NCBI GenBank assembly: GCA_016715795.1
Contig: JADJXP010000001.1
Location: 372,001 to 436,000 of the forward strand
Direction of reading: 5' to 3'
DNA from: Chloracidobacterium sp.
Lineage (GTDB): Bacteria; Acidobacteriota; Blastocatellia; Pyrinomonadales; Pyrinomonadaceae
DNA: 64,000 nt
Part shown: positions 10,671 through 18,593 of the stretch, one piece after another
Numbering within the stretch: position 1 is the first letter of the stretch
Layout of the letters: each line of letters begins with the position of its first letter
Position numbers and translations under genes: made by a program
Notes under the pieces: generated by a model
The model's database searches: none
Told to the model about the DNA's origin: nothing
Seen by the model: only the letters and a program-made list of their open reading frames with translations

Positions 10671-11029
10671 TACTCACCCTTCTTGAGCGTTATGATCAAG
10701 AGTCCATTCTCGAACTCATGCTCGACCCTCGCATTGTCGATCGCAGCCGGAAACCTGAGCGTCTTCTCAAAATTGCTGTAGGTTATCTCCATCTGCTGAT
10801 AGGAAACACCCGCGGCGCAGCTGCGGTCTCGCCGGCAGCCTGCGATATACAGGACGTTGCCCTGTATATCGATCTCGATATCCTCTGCCGAAACGCCTGC
10901 CAACTCAACCTTTACGACCCAGCCGTCCGGCGTCTGAAAGACGTCCGCCGCCGGATACCATAGTTGGCCGCTGCGCACGTCTTTTGACGAGCCGACAAAC
11001 TGGAATTGCCGATTGAACGATCTGGCCAA
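10670..11029 (-). CDS. Small heat-shock protein, Hsp20/alpha-crystallin family
   Basis: Hsp20 proteins are ATP-independent holdases that keep unfolding clients soluble. The 119 residues contain an alpha-crystallin domain (about 28-115): ADVFQTPDGWVVKVELAGVS, then the conserved FEKTLRFPAAIDNARVEHEF and GLLIITLKK end. The start is a TTG at 11029, immediately after the TAA of the CBS gene; the only internal Met (in QQMEITY) is too late, and a purine-rich GGGGAAAA lies upstream. The C-terminal IXI tail seen in many family members is absent, so large oligomers may not form. It sits between CBS and Lon in one operon, a logical chaperone-protease pairing. Confidence 0.9.
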   Translation of the reverse strand: MARSFNRQFQFVGSSKDVRSGQLWYPAADVFQTPDGWVVKVELAGVSAEDIEIDIQGNVLYIAGCRRDRSCAAGVSYQQMEITYSNFEKTLRFPAAIDNARVEHEFENGLLIITLKKGE

Positions 11030-11521
11030 TTAACGTTTTCCCCAGAATGCTGCTCCGCTCGATATATCGCCGAGCGTCGCCGCGATCTCTCCTTCGTCTT
11101 CCATGCTCAGAGCAACGTCCGCCACCGCAATGATCCCGGCCAGTGAGCCGTCGGACGCCACCACCGGTATACGCCTGACCTGTTTGTTGCCCATCAGCCG
11201 AATTGCCTCAAACGCAAAATCGTCCGGGCCGGCAGTAAACAGTTCTTTCGTCATCACCTGCGAGATCGGAGCGTTGCCAGAGATGCCGTCGGCAATCGCC
11301 CTTACAACCATGTCTCGGTCAGTAACGATTCCTATCAGACGGCCTTCATCAATGATCGGGACAGCCCCTACATCGCCGCTGCGCATGATGGCCGCAACCT
11401 CGCTCAACGTCGCCTGAGGCCCCGCCGTATGAACACTCGTCGTCATGATTTCGCTGCATCGCAGCCGCGAAACGACAGGACTACCGGTCTCGGTCATGCT
11501 TTCATTCTGTTCGACCACCAT
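11030..11521 (-). CDS. CBS-pair domain protein
   Basis: CBS pairs bind adenosine nucleotides and report energy state. The 163 residues contain two CBS motifs (about 27-82 and 92-147): CSEIMTTSVHTAGPQATLSE with GIVTDRDMVVRAIADG, then VMTKELFTAGPDDFAFEAIR with GSLAGIIAVADVALSM. No enzymatic or DNA-binding domain is attached, so it is a stand-alone sensor of the IMPDH-CBS-like type often found in stress operons. It is the first gene of the CBS-hsp20-lon operon. The partner protein is not evident from sequence. Confidence 0.88.
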   Translation of the reverse strand: MVVEQNESMTETGSPVVSRLRCSEIMTTSVHTAGPQATLSEVAAIMRSGDVGAVPIIDEGRLIGIVTDRDMVVRAIADGISGNAPISQVMTKELFTAGPDDFAFEAIRLMGNKQVRRIPVVASDGSLAGIIAVADVALSMEDEGEIAATLGDISSGAAFWGKR

Positions 11522-11539
11522 AAATAAAGCAAGAAGTTC

Positions 11540-11609
11540 TAACCACGGATAAACACAGATGCACAGAATAATTCTTCATTCTGTGTCCATCTGTGTTTAT
11601 CCGTGGTTA
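11540..11609. repeat. Long palindrome, dispersed REP-like family (copy 1)
   Basis: TAACCACGGATAAACACAG begins the left arm (11540-11569), and the right arm (11578-11609) is its near-perfect complement, with an 8-base loop. The nadA stop codon TAA is supplied by the right arm. It lies between the end of nadA and the start of the CBS gene, so it may also act as a transcript end or attenuator. Similar text-like palindromes occur at 19579, 20683 and 46848. Confidence 0.85.
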
Positions 11610-12731
11610 ATTATTCCTTTCGGTCATCGAGATCATCCGGTCGAGCGCGATGCGGGCGTAGTGCTTCGTCTCGTCGTCAACGATGATCTCATTGACGACA
11701 ACGCCGTTCGCCAGGTTGTCCAACGCCCATGCCAGGTTTTGCGGGGCGATACGATACATCGTTGCGCACATGCAGAGGTCGGGGGCGAGCAAATGGATCT
11801 CCTTGTCCGGAAAGCGCTTTGCCAACCTATTGACGAGATTTACCTCAGTCCCGATGGCCCACTTTGAGCCGGACGGTGAATTCTCAACGGTCTTGATGAT
11901 GAACGATGTCGATCCGTTAAGATCGCTTTTTTCGACGACCTCGCGAGTGCATTCAGGATGCACCAGCACCTTTACGCCCGGCACCTCGTCGCGGACCTTA
12001 TCGACATGCCAATCCTTAAAGCGGCCATGGACCGAACAATGTCCGCGCCATAGTATCAGCTTCGCCTCACGCAGCTGCTCTGCCGTATTGCCGCCAAGTT
12101 CCTGATGCGGATTCCACAGCACCATCTGATCGAGCGGTATCCCAAAGTTCGCTCCCGTATTGCGGCCCAGGTGCTGGTCGGGGAAAAAGAACATCTTGTC
12201 AAACTCTTTCAGATAGATATCGAATAGCGGGATCGCATTTGACGACGTGCAGACGACGCCCTCGTTCCGGCCGCAAAAGGCCTTTATCGCTGCTGTCGAG
12301 TTCATATAGGTAATCGGAGCGACTCGCTGGTCCAAAACGCCGATCTCGCCAAGCTGTTCCCAGGCGTCCTCGACCTGATCTACCGACGCCATATCAGCCA
12401 TCGAACAGCCCGCACCCATATCAGGCAGGATCACCCGCTGCGACGCCTTGCCGAGCACATCGGCCGACTCGGCCATAAAATGGACACCGCAAAAGACAAT
12501 GTAGTCCGCATCGGTTTGCGAAGCCATCACCGACAATTGATAACTATCGCCCGTCAGGTCGGCATGCCTCACCACATCGTCACGCTGGTAATGATGCCCC
12601 AGAATAACTACCCGCGGCCCCAACGCCTCGCGCGCCGCCTCAATAGATTCGGCAATAGCCTCATCCGACATCACGAGGAAGTCCTCGAGGGCTCTGACTT
12701 GTTCCAGGACGTCTGTATGCATAGTACTCAT
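11607..12731 (-). CDS. nadA: Quinolinate synthase NadA
   Basis: NadA condenses iminoaspartate with dihydroxyacetone phosphate to quinolinate in de novo NAD synthesis, using a [4Fe-4S] cluster. The 374-residue protein has the substrate motif GHHYQRDDVVRHADLTGDS (about 45-63) and candidate cluster cysteines in VFCGVHFMAESA, HPECTREV and DLCMCATMYR. Length is normal (about 300-370 aa). The ATG overlaps the hicA stop (ATGA, 12728-12731), so this copy is now read behind a toxin-antitoxin pair. A second Met occurs at codon 4. A diverged fragment of a nadA 5' end lies about 0.5 kb upstream. No nadB or nadC is visible in the window. Confidence 0.96.
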   Translation of the reverse strand: MSTMHTDVLEQVRALEDFLVMSDEAIAESIEAAREALGPRVVILGHHYQRDDVVRHADLTGDSYQLSVMASQTDADYIVFCGVHFMAESADVLGKASQRVILPDMGAGCSMADMASVDQVEDAWEQLGEIGVLDQRVAPITYMNSTAAIKAFCGRNEGVVCTSSNAIPLFDIYLKEFDKMFFFPDQHLGRNTGANFGIPLDQMVLWNPHQELGGNTAEQLREAKLILWRGHCSVHGRFKDWHVDKVRDEVPGVKVLVHPECTREVVEKSDLNGSTSFIIKTVENSPSGSKWAIGTEVNLVNRLAKRFPDKEIHLLAPDLCMCATMYRIAPQNLAWALDNLANGVVVNEIIVDDETKHYARIALDRMISMTERNN

Positions 12732-12970
12732 AGATCGAGAAGCAACAGCAGCTCGCTCCGGCTCATTTTATGATGGGCAGCTATGTCGTCGAGGATCGAT
12801 GCCAACGTGCCAATCCTTAGTGGTTGATGATACGGAACGGTTATGTGGTGGGTCCCATTTTCTGAAGTAGTTAGCCGGATGTGGCTCCCGGTTTGACGCG
12901 TCTGTACATAGCCGAGAACCTTGAGAGCCTTGACCAGTTCACCCCCCGAAACGTCGCGCGGGATCCTCAT
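12728..12970 (-). CDS. hicA: HicA-family mRNA interferase toxin
   Basis: HicA toxins are small double-stranded-RNA-binding-fold nucleases that cut mRNA. The 80 residues show the family layout: DVSGGELVKALKVLGYVQTR, then TGSHIRLTT with the catalytic-type histidine after Gly-Ser, then ITVPYHQPLRIGTLASILDD. The start overlaps the hicB stop (ATGA) and the end overlaps nadA, so hicB-hicA-nadA is a chain of coupled genes. It is slightly longer than minimal HicA (about 60-80) and looks intact. Confidence 0.88.
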   Translation of the reverse strand: MRIPRDVSGGELVKALKVLGYVQTRQTGSHIRLTTSENGTHHITVPYHQPLRIGTLASILDDIAAHHKMSRSELLLLLDL

Positions 12971-13176
12971 GCTGCCATTACTTCTTCGCTTACAAAGTGC
13001 AGCCTTATCACCTTGGGTCTTTCGTCGCCCTCGTCAAAGTGGCAATCGACCGCATCTCGAATATTCACTCGAAGCTGCTCGATATCGTCGCCCTCGGTAA
13101 AGATCGACTGGCCCAATGCACGCGCAATGTAGCCGCCCTCGACCGCATTCTCTACAAGGAAAATGATCTCATTCAT
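12967..13176 (-). CDS. hicB: HicB-family antitoxin, short form
   Basis: The 69-residue product matches the short HicB type, which folds as a partial RNase-H-like domain and neutralises HicA. Visible features are the YIARALGQSIFTEGDDIEQL strand-helix and the DAVDCHFDEGDERPKVIRLH end. No helix-turn-helix or ribbon-helix-helix DNA-binding extension follows, so autoregulation by this protein alone is doubtful. Antitoxin-first order is unusual for classical hicAB but common in this subfamily. It is followed immediately by hicA. Confidence 0.82.
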   Translation of the reverse strand: MNEIIFLVENAVEGGYIARALGQSIFTEGDDIEQLRVNIRDAVDCHFDEGDERPKVIRLHFVSEEVMAA

Positions 13177-13255
13177 AAGCCGCAGCTCCAGACCTGATTA
13201 TACGCCTTCTTCTGCTCGAATTCAGTTTCCCGCCCCGAGCATACCGAAAGGCCGC

Positions 13256-13469
13256 CCGCATCCGTCCGCGATGCCATCACCGACAATTTGAAAACTGTCG
13301 CCCGTCAGGTCTGCATGCCGAACAACGTCATCACGCTGATAATGGTGTCCCAAGATCACCACGCGCCGTCCCAAGGCCTCGCGTGCGGACTCGATGCTCT
13401 CCTCAATCTCCGCATCGCTCATTACGACGAAACCTCGAGCGTTCTCGCCTGTTCGACAACCGTTAACAT
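13256..13469 (-). pseudogene. nadA: Truncated, frameshifted duplicate of the nadA 5' end
   Basis: From an ATG at 13469 the minus strand encodes an N-terminus like that of NadA (VVEQARTLE against VLEQVRALE). A one-base loss then shifts the frame just before MSDAEIEESIESAREALG; the following RRVVILGHHYQRDDVVRHAD is essentially identical to the intact copy. A one-base insertion follows GDSFQ, and similarity stops abruptly after GATGCGG (13256), one residue past the LSVMASRTDA stretch. The remaining four-fifths of the gene is missing. Sequence between this break and hicB (13177-13255) is not nadA-like. The copy differs from intact nadA at many third positions, so it is not a fresh tandem duplication. 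Confidence 0.9.
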
Positions 13470-13517
13470 TAAAAAAATGATGTCACTTTGGTGGAGTATG
13501 CGCAACCCTTGTCGTAC

Positions 13518-14594
13518 TCAGGCCACGCCCGCTATCTTCTCGATCAGCAGGATGATCGCGTAAGAGAGGGCGGCAATGGCGGCGGCGGCTGGGATCGTCA
13601 GGACCCAGGCCCAGACGATGCGGCCGGCGACGCCCCATTTGACAGCGGAGAAACGCTTTGCCGAGCCGACGCCGACGATCGAGCCGGTGATCGTATGCGT
13701 GGTCGATACCGGAATGCCAAAGGCAGTTGCGCCAAAGAGCGTTATCGCACCTGCCGTTTCAGCGCAGAAGCCGCCCACCGGCTGAAGTTTGACGATCTTT
13801 GTGCCCATAGTTTTGACGATGCGCCAACCGCCTGACAGCGTTCCGAGAGCTATCGCCGCGCAGGCCGCGACCTCGACCCATAAGGGCACATCAGGCAACT
13901 TACCCGCGGGCGTTAGCTGAAGAAAGCCTCCGGCGACGAGGGCAATGGTGATGATGCCCATCGTCTTTTGCGCGTCATTGCCGCCATGGCCGAGCGAGTA
14001 TGCCGCAGCCGAAAAAAGCTGGCCAAAGCGAAAGATGCGGTCAACGCGATTGACCGATACGCGATGGAATATCCAGTAAACCAGCACCATCAGCGTAAAG
14101 CCCAGCAGCATACCGATCAGCGGCGAGCAGACGATAAAGATGAGCGTCTTGATCCAGCCTTCTGCCTTGAGCACCATCTGCGCGCTCCCAAAGCCGAAGT
14201 GCCAGCCGTAGGAGACGATCGCCGCGCCGGCATACGCGCCTACCAACGCGTGCGAGCTTGACGTGGGCAATCCGAGATACCAGGTGATCAGGTTCCAGAT
14301 GATCGCGCCTATCACGCCCGCAAGCAGCACAAAAAGCTGGTCACCGGCCGGGATCACCGTGATATTGACCATGTCGCCGCCAACGGTCTTGGCAACCGCC
14401 GTTCCAAAAACGACGACTGCGATGAAGTTGAAGAATGCGGCCATCGCGACCGCCGCGCCCGGACTGAGAACCCTCGTTGCCACGACGGTCGCGATCGAAT
14501 TCGCAGCGTCGTGAAAGCCGTTCACATAGTCAAATGCGAGCGCGACGAGAATGATGACAACGACGAGGGCAAGTGAGGCGGTTTGGGTATCCAC
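13518..14594 (-). CDS. pit: Low-affinity inorganic phosphate transporter, PiT family
   Basis: PiT proteins take up phosphate (usually as a metal-phosphate complex) with protons or sodium. The 358 residues are almost wholly hydrophobic with about 10 membrane segments and carry the two family signatures, one near residue 24 (FDYVNGFHDAANSIATVVAT) and one near 212 (YSLGHGGNDAQKTMGIITIA). The start is GTG, 10 bases after the stop of the DUF47 gene. Bacterial PiT permeases paired with a DUF47/PhoU-like protein are a standard two-gene unit. Sequence looks complete. Confidence 0.94.
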   Translation of the reverse strand: MDTQTASLALVVVIILVALAFDYVNGFHDAANSIATVVATRVLSPGAAVAMAAFFNFIAVVVFGTAVAKTVGGDMVNITVIPAGDQLFVLLAGVIGAIIWNLITWYLGLPTSSSHALVGAYAGAAIVSYGWHFGFGSAQMVLKAEGWIKTLIFIVCSPLIGMLLGFTLMVLVYWIFHRVSVNRVDRIFRFGQLFSAAAYSLGHGGNDAQKTMGIITIALVAGGFLQLTPAGKLPDVPLWVEVAACAAIALGTLSGGWRIVKTMGTKIVKLQPVGGFCAETAGAITLFGATAFGIPVSTTHTITGSIVGVGSAKRFSAVKWGVAGRIVWAWVLTIPAAAAIAALSYAIILLIEKIAGVA

Positions 14595-14604
14595 TGATTA
14601 CTGA

Positions 14605-15225
14605 TTAGTTGTGTTTCAGGACTATCGACTCAATGATGTTCGCGACGCTCTCGCACCTGTCCGTGGCGTTCTCGAGTATCTCGTAAAGCTCTTTGAGTTT
14701 GATGATCGTCAGAGGATCGCCCGGGTTCTTAAACAGTTCACCGATAGACTTGAAGTAGACCTCATCCGCATCATTCTCCAACCGCTGTATCTCGAGCAGA
14801 TGGCGGCTCATGCCTTTGCCGTCCTTGAGCAGGACGACCGCGGACTGTATCTCATGCGCCTGTTTGGTAATAACGCGGGCGAGGTCAATAATGTGTTCGT
14901 TGACCTCCCGCACGTTGTAGATCACAGCCGCCCGCGCCGCCGCATCGATATAATCGCAGACATCATCGAGGGCCACTGATAATGTGTAGATATCTTCTCG
15001 ATCGAATGGCGTAATGAATGACTTGTTCAGTCGGGTCGTGATCGTATGGGTCAACTCGTCGCACTCATGCTCGACGCTCTTGATACGTTTTGAAGCGGTC
15101 TCGTATTCGCCCGACGGGCCTTCGAGCATGTCCAGCAGAGCGCTTGAAGCCTCCTGTATCTTCTCAGCCATTTGAATAAAAAGGCTGAAATACTGGTCCT
15201 CGCGCGGAAGTAAGCTAAATCCCAT
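14605..15225 (-). CDS. DUF47 (PhoU-like) accessory protein of the phosphate transporter
   Basis: The 206-residue, all-helical, acidic protein belongs to the DUF47/PhoU-like family thought to regulate the adjacent PiT permease. Recognisable stretches are SVEHECDELTHTITTRLNKS and FITPFDREDIYTLSVALDDV (about 50-90), with conserved acidic residues that bind metal in PhoU relatives. GGAGA precedes the ATG. It is the first gene of the two-gene phosphate operon. Direct evidence for the regulatory role is from the family, not from this sequence. Confidence 0.9.
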   Translation of the reverse strand: MGFSLLPREDQYFSLFIQMAEKIQEASSALLDMLEGPSGEYETASKRIKSVEHECDELTHTITTRLNKSFITPFDREDIYTLSVALDDVCDYIDAAARAAVIYNVREVNEHIIDLARVITKQAHEIQSAVVLLKDGKGMSRHLLEIQRLENDADEVYFKSIGELFKNPGDPLTIIKLKELYEILENATDRCESVANIIESIVLKHN

Positions 15226-15419
15226 GTTCTATGGTCTCCGGTAACAGGATATCGAGATGAAAGACAAATATAGTAGACCACACGAACATTTGTCTAATCG
15301 CGCCAAAGGTAATGAAAATAATACGGACTTTTTAGGGCAAACCGGCGCTTATGGGCGCCTCATCCTAGCAACCGGCCTCGGCACGCCTTATAATCGACCA
15401 AACTATCACGGAGGAAAAC

Positions 15420-16832
15420 ATGAAGAGATCGTTCATCGGGAGACAGTTTGCGGCAGGTGCCTTGGCTGTCACGATATTGCTCGTACCTGTGGCAGCAACG
15501 GCACAGGTCTCTGACATCAAGCCACCCAAGAATAAGTACAAGGTCTCAGACGACATAAAACTCGGTAATGATGCAGCCCGCGAGATCGAGGCCAAGCTTC
15601 CTTTTGTGAACGATCGTGAAGCCACTGACTATGTGTCGCGAGTCGGAAGCAGGCTGGTGCAGAAGATGCCGATCCAGTTCCGAAGGTCTGAATTTGTCTA
15701 CCGATTTAGGATCGTGAATGCGAGTGACCTCAACGCTTTTGCCCTGCCCGGCGGCCCGATGTACGTGAATCGCGGAATGATCGAAAAGGCCCGCAGTGAA
15801 GGCGAGATGGCCGGCGTCATGGCGCACGAGATCAGCCACGTCGCCCTTCGCCATGCGACGGCCCAGGCAACGAAACAGAGCAGTTGGAAGAATCAGCTTG
15901 GAATGCTGGGTATGGTGCTCGGCGGTGCAGTCCTCGCCGGCGAGGCCGGCGCCCAACTCGGCATGTTAGGTGCGACGGCATGGATGACGAAATATAGCCG
16001 AGAATATGAGACGCAGGCCGACCAACTGGGAGCGCAGATCATGGCCGAGGCCGGCTATGACCCACGCGACCTGGCGAACGTATTCCGAACCATCGCGGCC
16101 GAGAACAAGGGCGGCGCACCAGAGTGGCTCTCAAGCCATCCCGATCCGGGCAATCGATTCGAGAAGATAAATCGGATGGCCGAGAGCTTACGGATCGGCC
16201 CTGCGCCGCCGCGATTTTCGCCCGGATTCACGCAAATACAGTCACGCCTGCGCGCCATGCCGCCTGCCAAGACGATGGCACAGATCGAGAAGGAATCTCA
16301 GGGCCAAGGAACACCGAACCCGACCGCAGGCGGACGTTACCGGCAGAATGTTCCGTATCCGTCCGGTCGAACGCGACAATACACGAGCCTGAACTGGATG
16401 CGCGTCAGCGTCCCGGGCAACTGGCGCGATTTCACGGGCGGCGACAGTGTTCAGTTTGCACCTGACGGCGCCTACGGCGACAGCGGCATAACGCATGGTG
16501 CAATGATCGGCCTCTATAAAGGCGATGAATACAGCTTTGATGTAGGCGCTGACAGCTACTTGAATGACGTTCTCCAGGCAAATTCATACCTGCGTGTTCG
16601 CAGCCGGTACTCGCGCACTACGGTCGCGGGACGCCCGGGCTATATGGCAACGCTCGCAGGCCGTTCGCCCATCACCGGACGAACGGAGATCGTTAATATC
16701 TTTGTTGCAAGGTTCAGCGGTGACCTGATCGTCTACGCGACAACGGTGGCCCCCGAGGATGAATCTGACAACTACAACTATGCATTTCGCAACATGCTGG
16801 GTTCGCTGCGGCTTTACGATCAGAACCAATAG
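15420..16832 (+). CDS. Exported M48 (BepA/LoiP-like) zinc metalloprotease
   Basis: M48 periplasmic proteases take part in outer-membrane protein quality control. The 470-residue protein has a signal peptide (about 1-29, ending VAATAQV), the catalytic domain with MAHEISHVALRHAT (zinc HExxH near residue 137), the third-ligand glutamate in SREYETQADQLGAQIMAEAG, and the following HPDPGNRFEKI. From about 320 a second domain of about 150 residues reads as a beta-rich module without an obvious family. A GGAGG lies 8 bases before ATG. No TPR repeats follow, unlike BepA. It is followed 19 bases later by yacG. Confidence 0.9.
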   Translation: MKRSFIGRQFAAGALAVTILLVPVAATAQVSDIKPPKNKYKVSDDIKLGNDAAREIEAKLPFVNDREATDYVSRVGSRLVQKMPIQFRRSEFVYRFRIVNASDLNAFALPGGPMYVNRGMIEKARSEGEMAGVMAHEISHVALRHATAQATKQSSWKNQLGMLGMVLGGAVLAGEAGAQLGMLGATAWMTKYSREYETQADQLGAQIMAEAGYDPRDLANVFRTIAAENKGGAPEWLSSHPDPGNRFEKINRMAESLRIGPAPPRFSPGFTQIQSRLRAMPPAKTMAQIEKESQGQGTPNPTAGGRYRQNVPYPSGRTRQYTSLNWMRVSVPGNWRDFTGGDSVQFAPDGAYGDSGITHGAMIGLYKGDEYSFDVGADSYLNDVLQANSYLRVRSRYSRTTVAGRPGYMATLAGRSPITGRTEIVNIFVARFSGDLIVYATTVAPEDESDNYNYAFRNMLGSLRLYDQNQ

Positions 16833-16851
16833 CTGTGTTAGTCTCTGACTC

Positions 16852-17043
16852 ATGCCGGTCGTAAGATGTCCGCAATGCGGCACCGAAACCGAGTTTCAGG
16901 GCAACGAACATCGCCCATTCTGCTCCGAGCGGTGTAAGCTGCTCGATTTTGGTGCGTGGGCGGATGAGCAGTACACCATGCCCGGCGAGTCGTCAGGCAT
17001 CACCGGAGTAGAGATGGAGGAAATGGAGCCCGATCTGCGATGA
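16852..17043 (+). CDS. yacG: DNA gyrase inhibitor YacG-type zinc-finger protein
   Basis: YacG is a very small protein that binds GyrB and blocks DNA binding by gyrase in Escherichia coli. The 63 residues contain the full zinc site VRCPQCGTETEF...FCSERCKLLDFGAWADE with the four cysteines in CxxC-x16-CxxxC arrangement and the conserved LDLGxW-like segment (here LDFGAWADEQY). The acidic tail (GVEMEEMEPDLR) is also typical. It overlaps the next gene by ATGA. The function is inferred from the family. Confidence 0.88.
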   Translation: MPVVRCPQCGTETEFQGNEHRPFCSERCKLLDFGAWADEQYTMPGESSGITGVEMEEMEPDLR

Positions 17044-17303
17044 CCCTGTTCCTTTTAGATATGGCTCCGGTCAGCGGCCTGATCGGTGCGGCAGCCGGTG
17101 TCGTCCTTTTTCTCGTCGCGACGGCCGTCGCCGCCTTTGTGTTCTTCTTTCTCCGCAGATCCGTCAAGATGGCCGTCCGACTCATTGTCGTTGGTGCGAT
17201 CCTCATCGTCGCGGCCGCGGGCAGCCTTGGCTTGACGTATCTCGGATATTTAAGCTCAGAACGCCCGCGTCCGGGGCCACCGCCCCGCGTGCGCACCCGC
17301 TGA
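17040..17303 (+). CDS. Small two-segment membrane protein, unknown function
   Basis: An 87-residue product with two clear membrane helices (about 12-38 and 44-68) and a Pro/Arg-rich tail (PRPGPPPRVRTR). It is not recognised as any family. It starts inside the yacG stop (ATGA), and an MFS gene begins 11 bases after it, so it is likely part of the same transcript. The tight overlap is the main evidence that it is real. Confidence 0.6.
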   Translation: MTLFLLDMAPVSGLIGAAAGVVLFLVATAVAAFVFFFLRRSVKMAVRLIVVGAILIVAAAGSLGLTYLGYLSSERPRPGPPPRVRTR

Positions 17304-17313
17304 CATCGATAGC

Positions 17314-18579
17314 ATGGCTGCCGAACGGACAGTCCGAAAGCCCGCCGTCTGGCGTCGCTACTTTTCACTTCCACGTAATGTCGTTGCGCTGAGCTCGGTC
17401 GCCCTGCTGAACGATGTATCGAGTGAGATCATCTACCCGCTGCTGCCGGCGTTCCTCGCCCTATCGTTGGGAGCATCCCCGTTCGCCATAGGCATGATCG
17501 AGGGCTTTGCAGAATCTATCGCGAGCCTCCTCAAGCTCATCTCGGGCTGGCTCAGCGACCGCAGCGGTCGGCGCAAACTGCCTGTCCTCGCTGGCTATGC
17601 TCTGGCGGCCGTTACACGGCCCGCACTCGGCTTCGTCACAACATGGACTCAGGTCCTTGGTGTGAGGATGACGGACCGCGTTGGCAAGGGCATCCGCGGC
17701 GCACCGCGCGATGCGCTGATCGCTGAGAGCGTTGATGCGAGAGAGCGAGGATTTGCGTTCGGGTTTAATCGAGCAGCTGACCACCTCGGCGCGGTTATTG
17801 GCCCCGTAGTCGGCTTTGTCCTCCTTTGGCTCTTTGCTGCGAATTCGCAAAGCCCGACGATCGCCGAATATCAATGGGTCTTCCTGTTCGCGTCTGTCCC
17901 CGTGGTTATCGGCCTGCTGATCGTCATTTTCTTTGTCAAGGAGAAGCCGCACCACCCGCCCGCGGATGCCGAGCCGCCGAAACTGTCGCTCACCGGCTTT
18001 GACAGCAACTTCAAACGGTTCCTTATCGTCATCGCACTTTTTACACTCTCGAATTCTACGGACGCTTTCCTGTTGCTCCGCGCTGCCGACGCGGGCATCT
18101 CGCCCGTCGTGCTGCCGCTGCTCTGGATGGCCCTTCACATCAGCAAGGTCGTTTTTTCTTTGGTCGGCGGTGACCTCTCTGATAAGGTTGGCCGAAAGAC
18201 GCTCATCGTCGGTGGTTGGCTCGTTTACGCGGCCGTCTATGCCGGATTCGCATTTGTCAGCAACGCGTGGCAGGCATGGGTGCTGTTCATTATTTACGGC
18301 GCCTATTTCGGAATGACCGAGGGCGTCGAAAAGGCTTTCGTCGCCGATATGGTGCCAGATTCACAGCGCGGTACGGCCTATGGGCTGTATAATTTGGCGT
18401 TTGGGATCACGGTCTTTCCGGCATCGCTTTTGTTTGGCCTGGTCTGGACGCAGCTTGGCCCGACAACTGCGTTTCTCACCAGCGCGTCAGTCTCGATCCT
18501 CGCAATACTTCTACTGCTGACGGTTCGTCCGCCGAACATTCACGTCGATAAAACCGTATCCGATACATCACTTTTGTGA
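17314..18579 (+). CDS. Major facilitator superfamily transporter
   Basis: A 421-residue polytopic protein with about 12 membrane segments. The MFS signature between TM2 and TM3 is visible as GWLSDRSGRRKLPVLAGYAL (about 86-105), and its second-half counterpart as GDLSDKVGRKTLIVGGWLVY (about 286-305). The N-terminal VVALSSVALLNDVSSEIIYP resembles an MFS subgroup annotated as drug or metabolite exporters. The substrate cannot be told from sequence. It closes the M48-yacG-small-protein-MFS run. Confidence 0.9.
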   Translation: MAAERTVRKPAVWRRYFSLPRNVVALSSVALLNDVSSEIIYPLLPAFLALSLGASPFAIGMIEGFAESIASLLKLISGWLSDRSGRRKLPVLAGYALAAVTRPALGFVTTWTQVLGVRMTDRVGKGIRGAPRDALIAESVDARERGFAFGFNRAADHLGAVIGPVVGFVLLWLFAANSQSPTIAEYQWVFLFASVPVVIGLLIVIFFVKEKPHHPPADAEPPKLSLTGFDSNFKRFLIVIALFTLSNSTDAFLLLRAADAGISPVVLPLLWMALHISKVVFSLVGGDLSDKVGRKTLIVGGWLVYAAVYAGFAFVSNAWQAWVLFIIYGAYFGMTEGVEKAFVADMVPDSQRGTAYGLYNLAFGITVFPASLLFGLVWTQLGPTTAFLTSASVSILAILLLLTVRPPNIHVDKTVSDTSLL

Positions 18580-18593
18580 TAAAAGGAAAGTGT

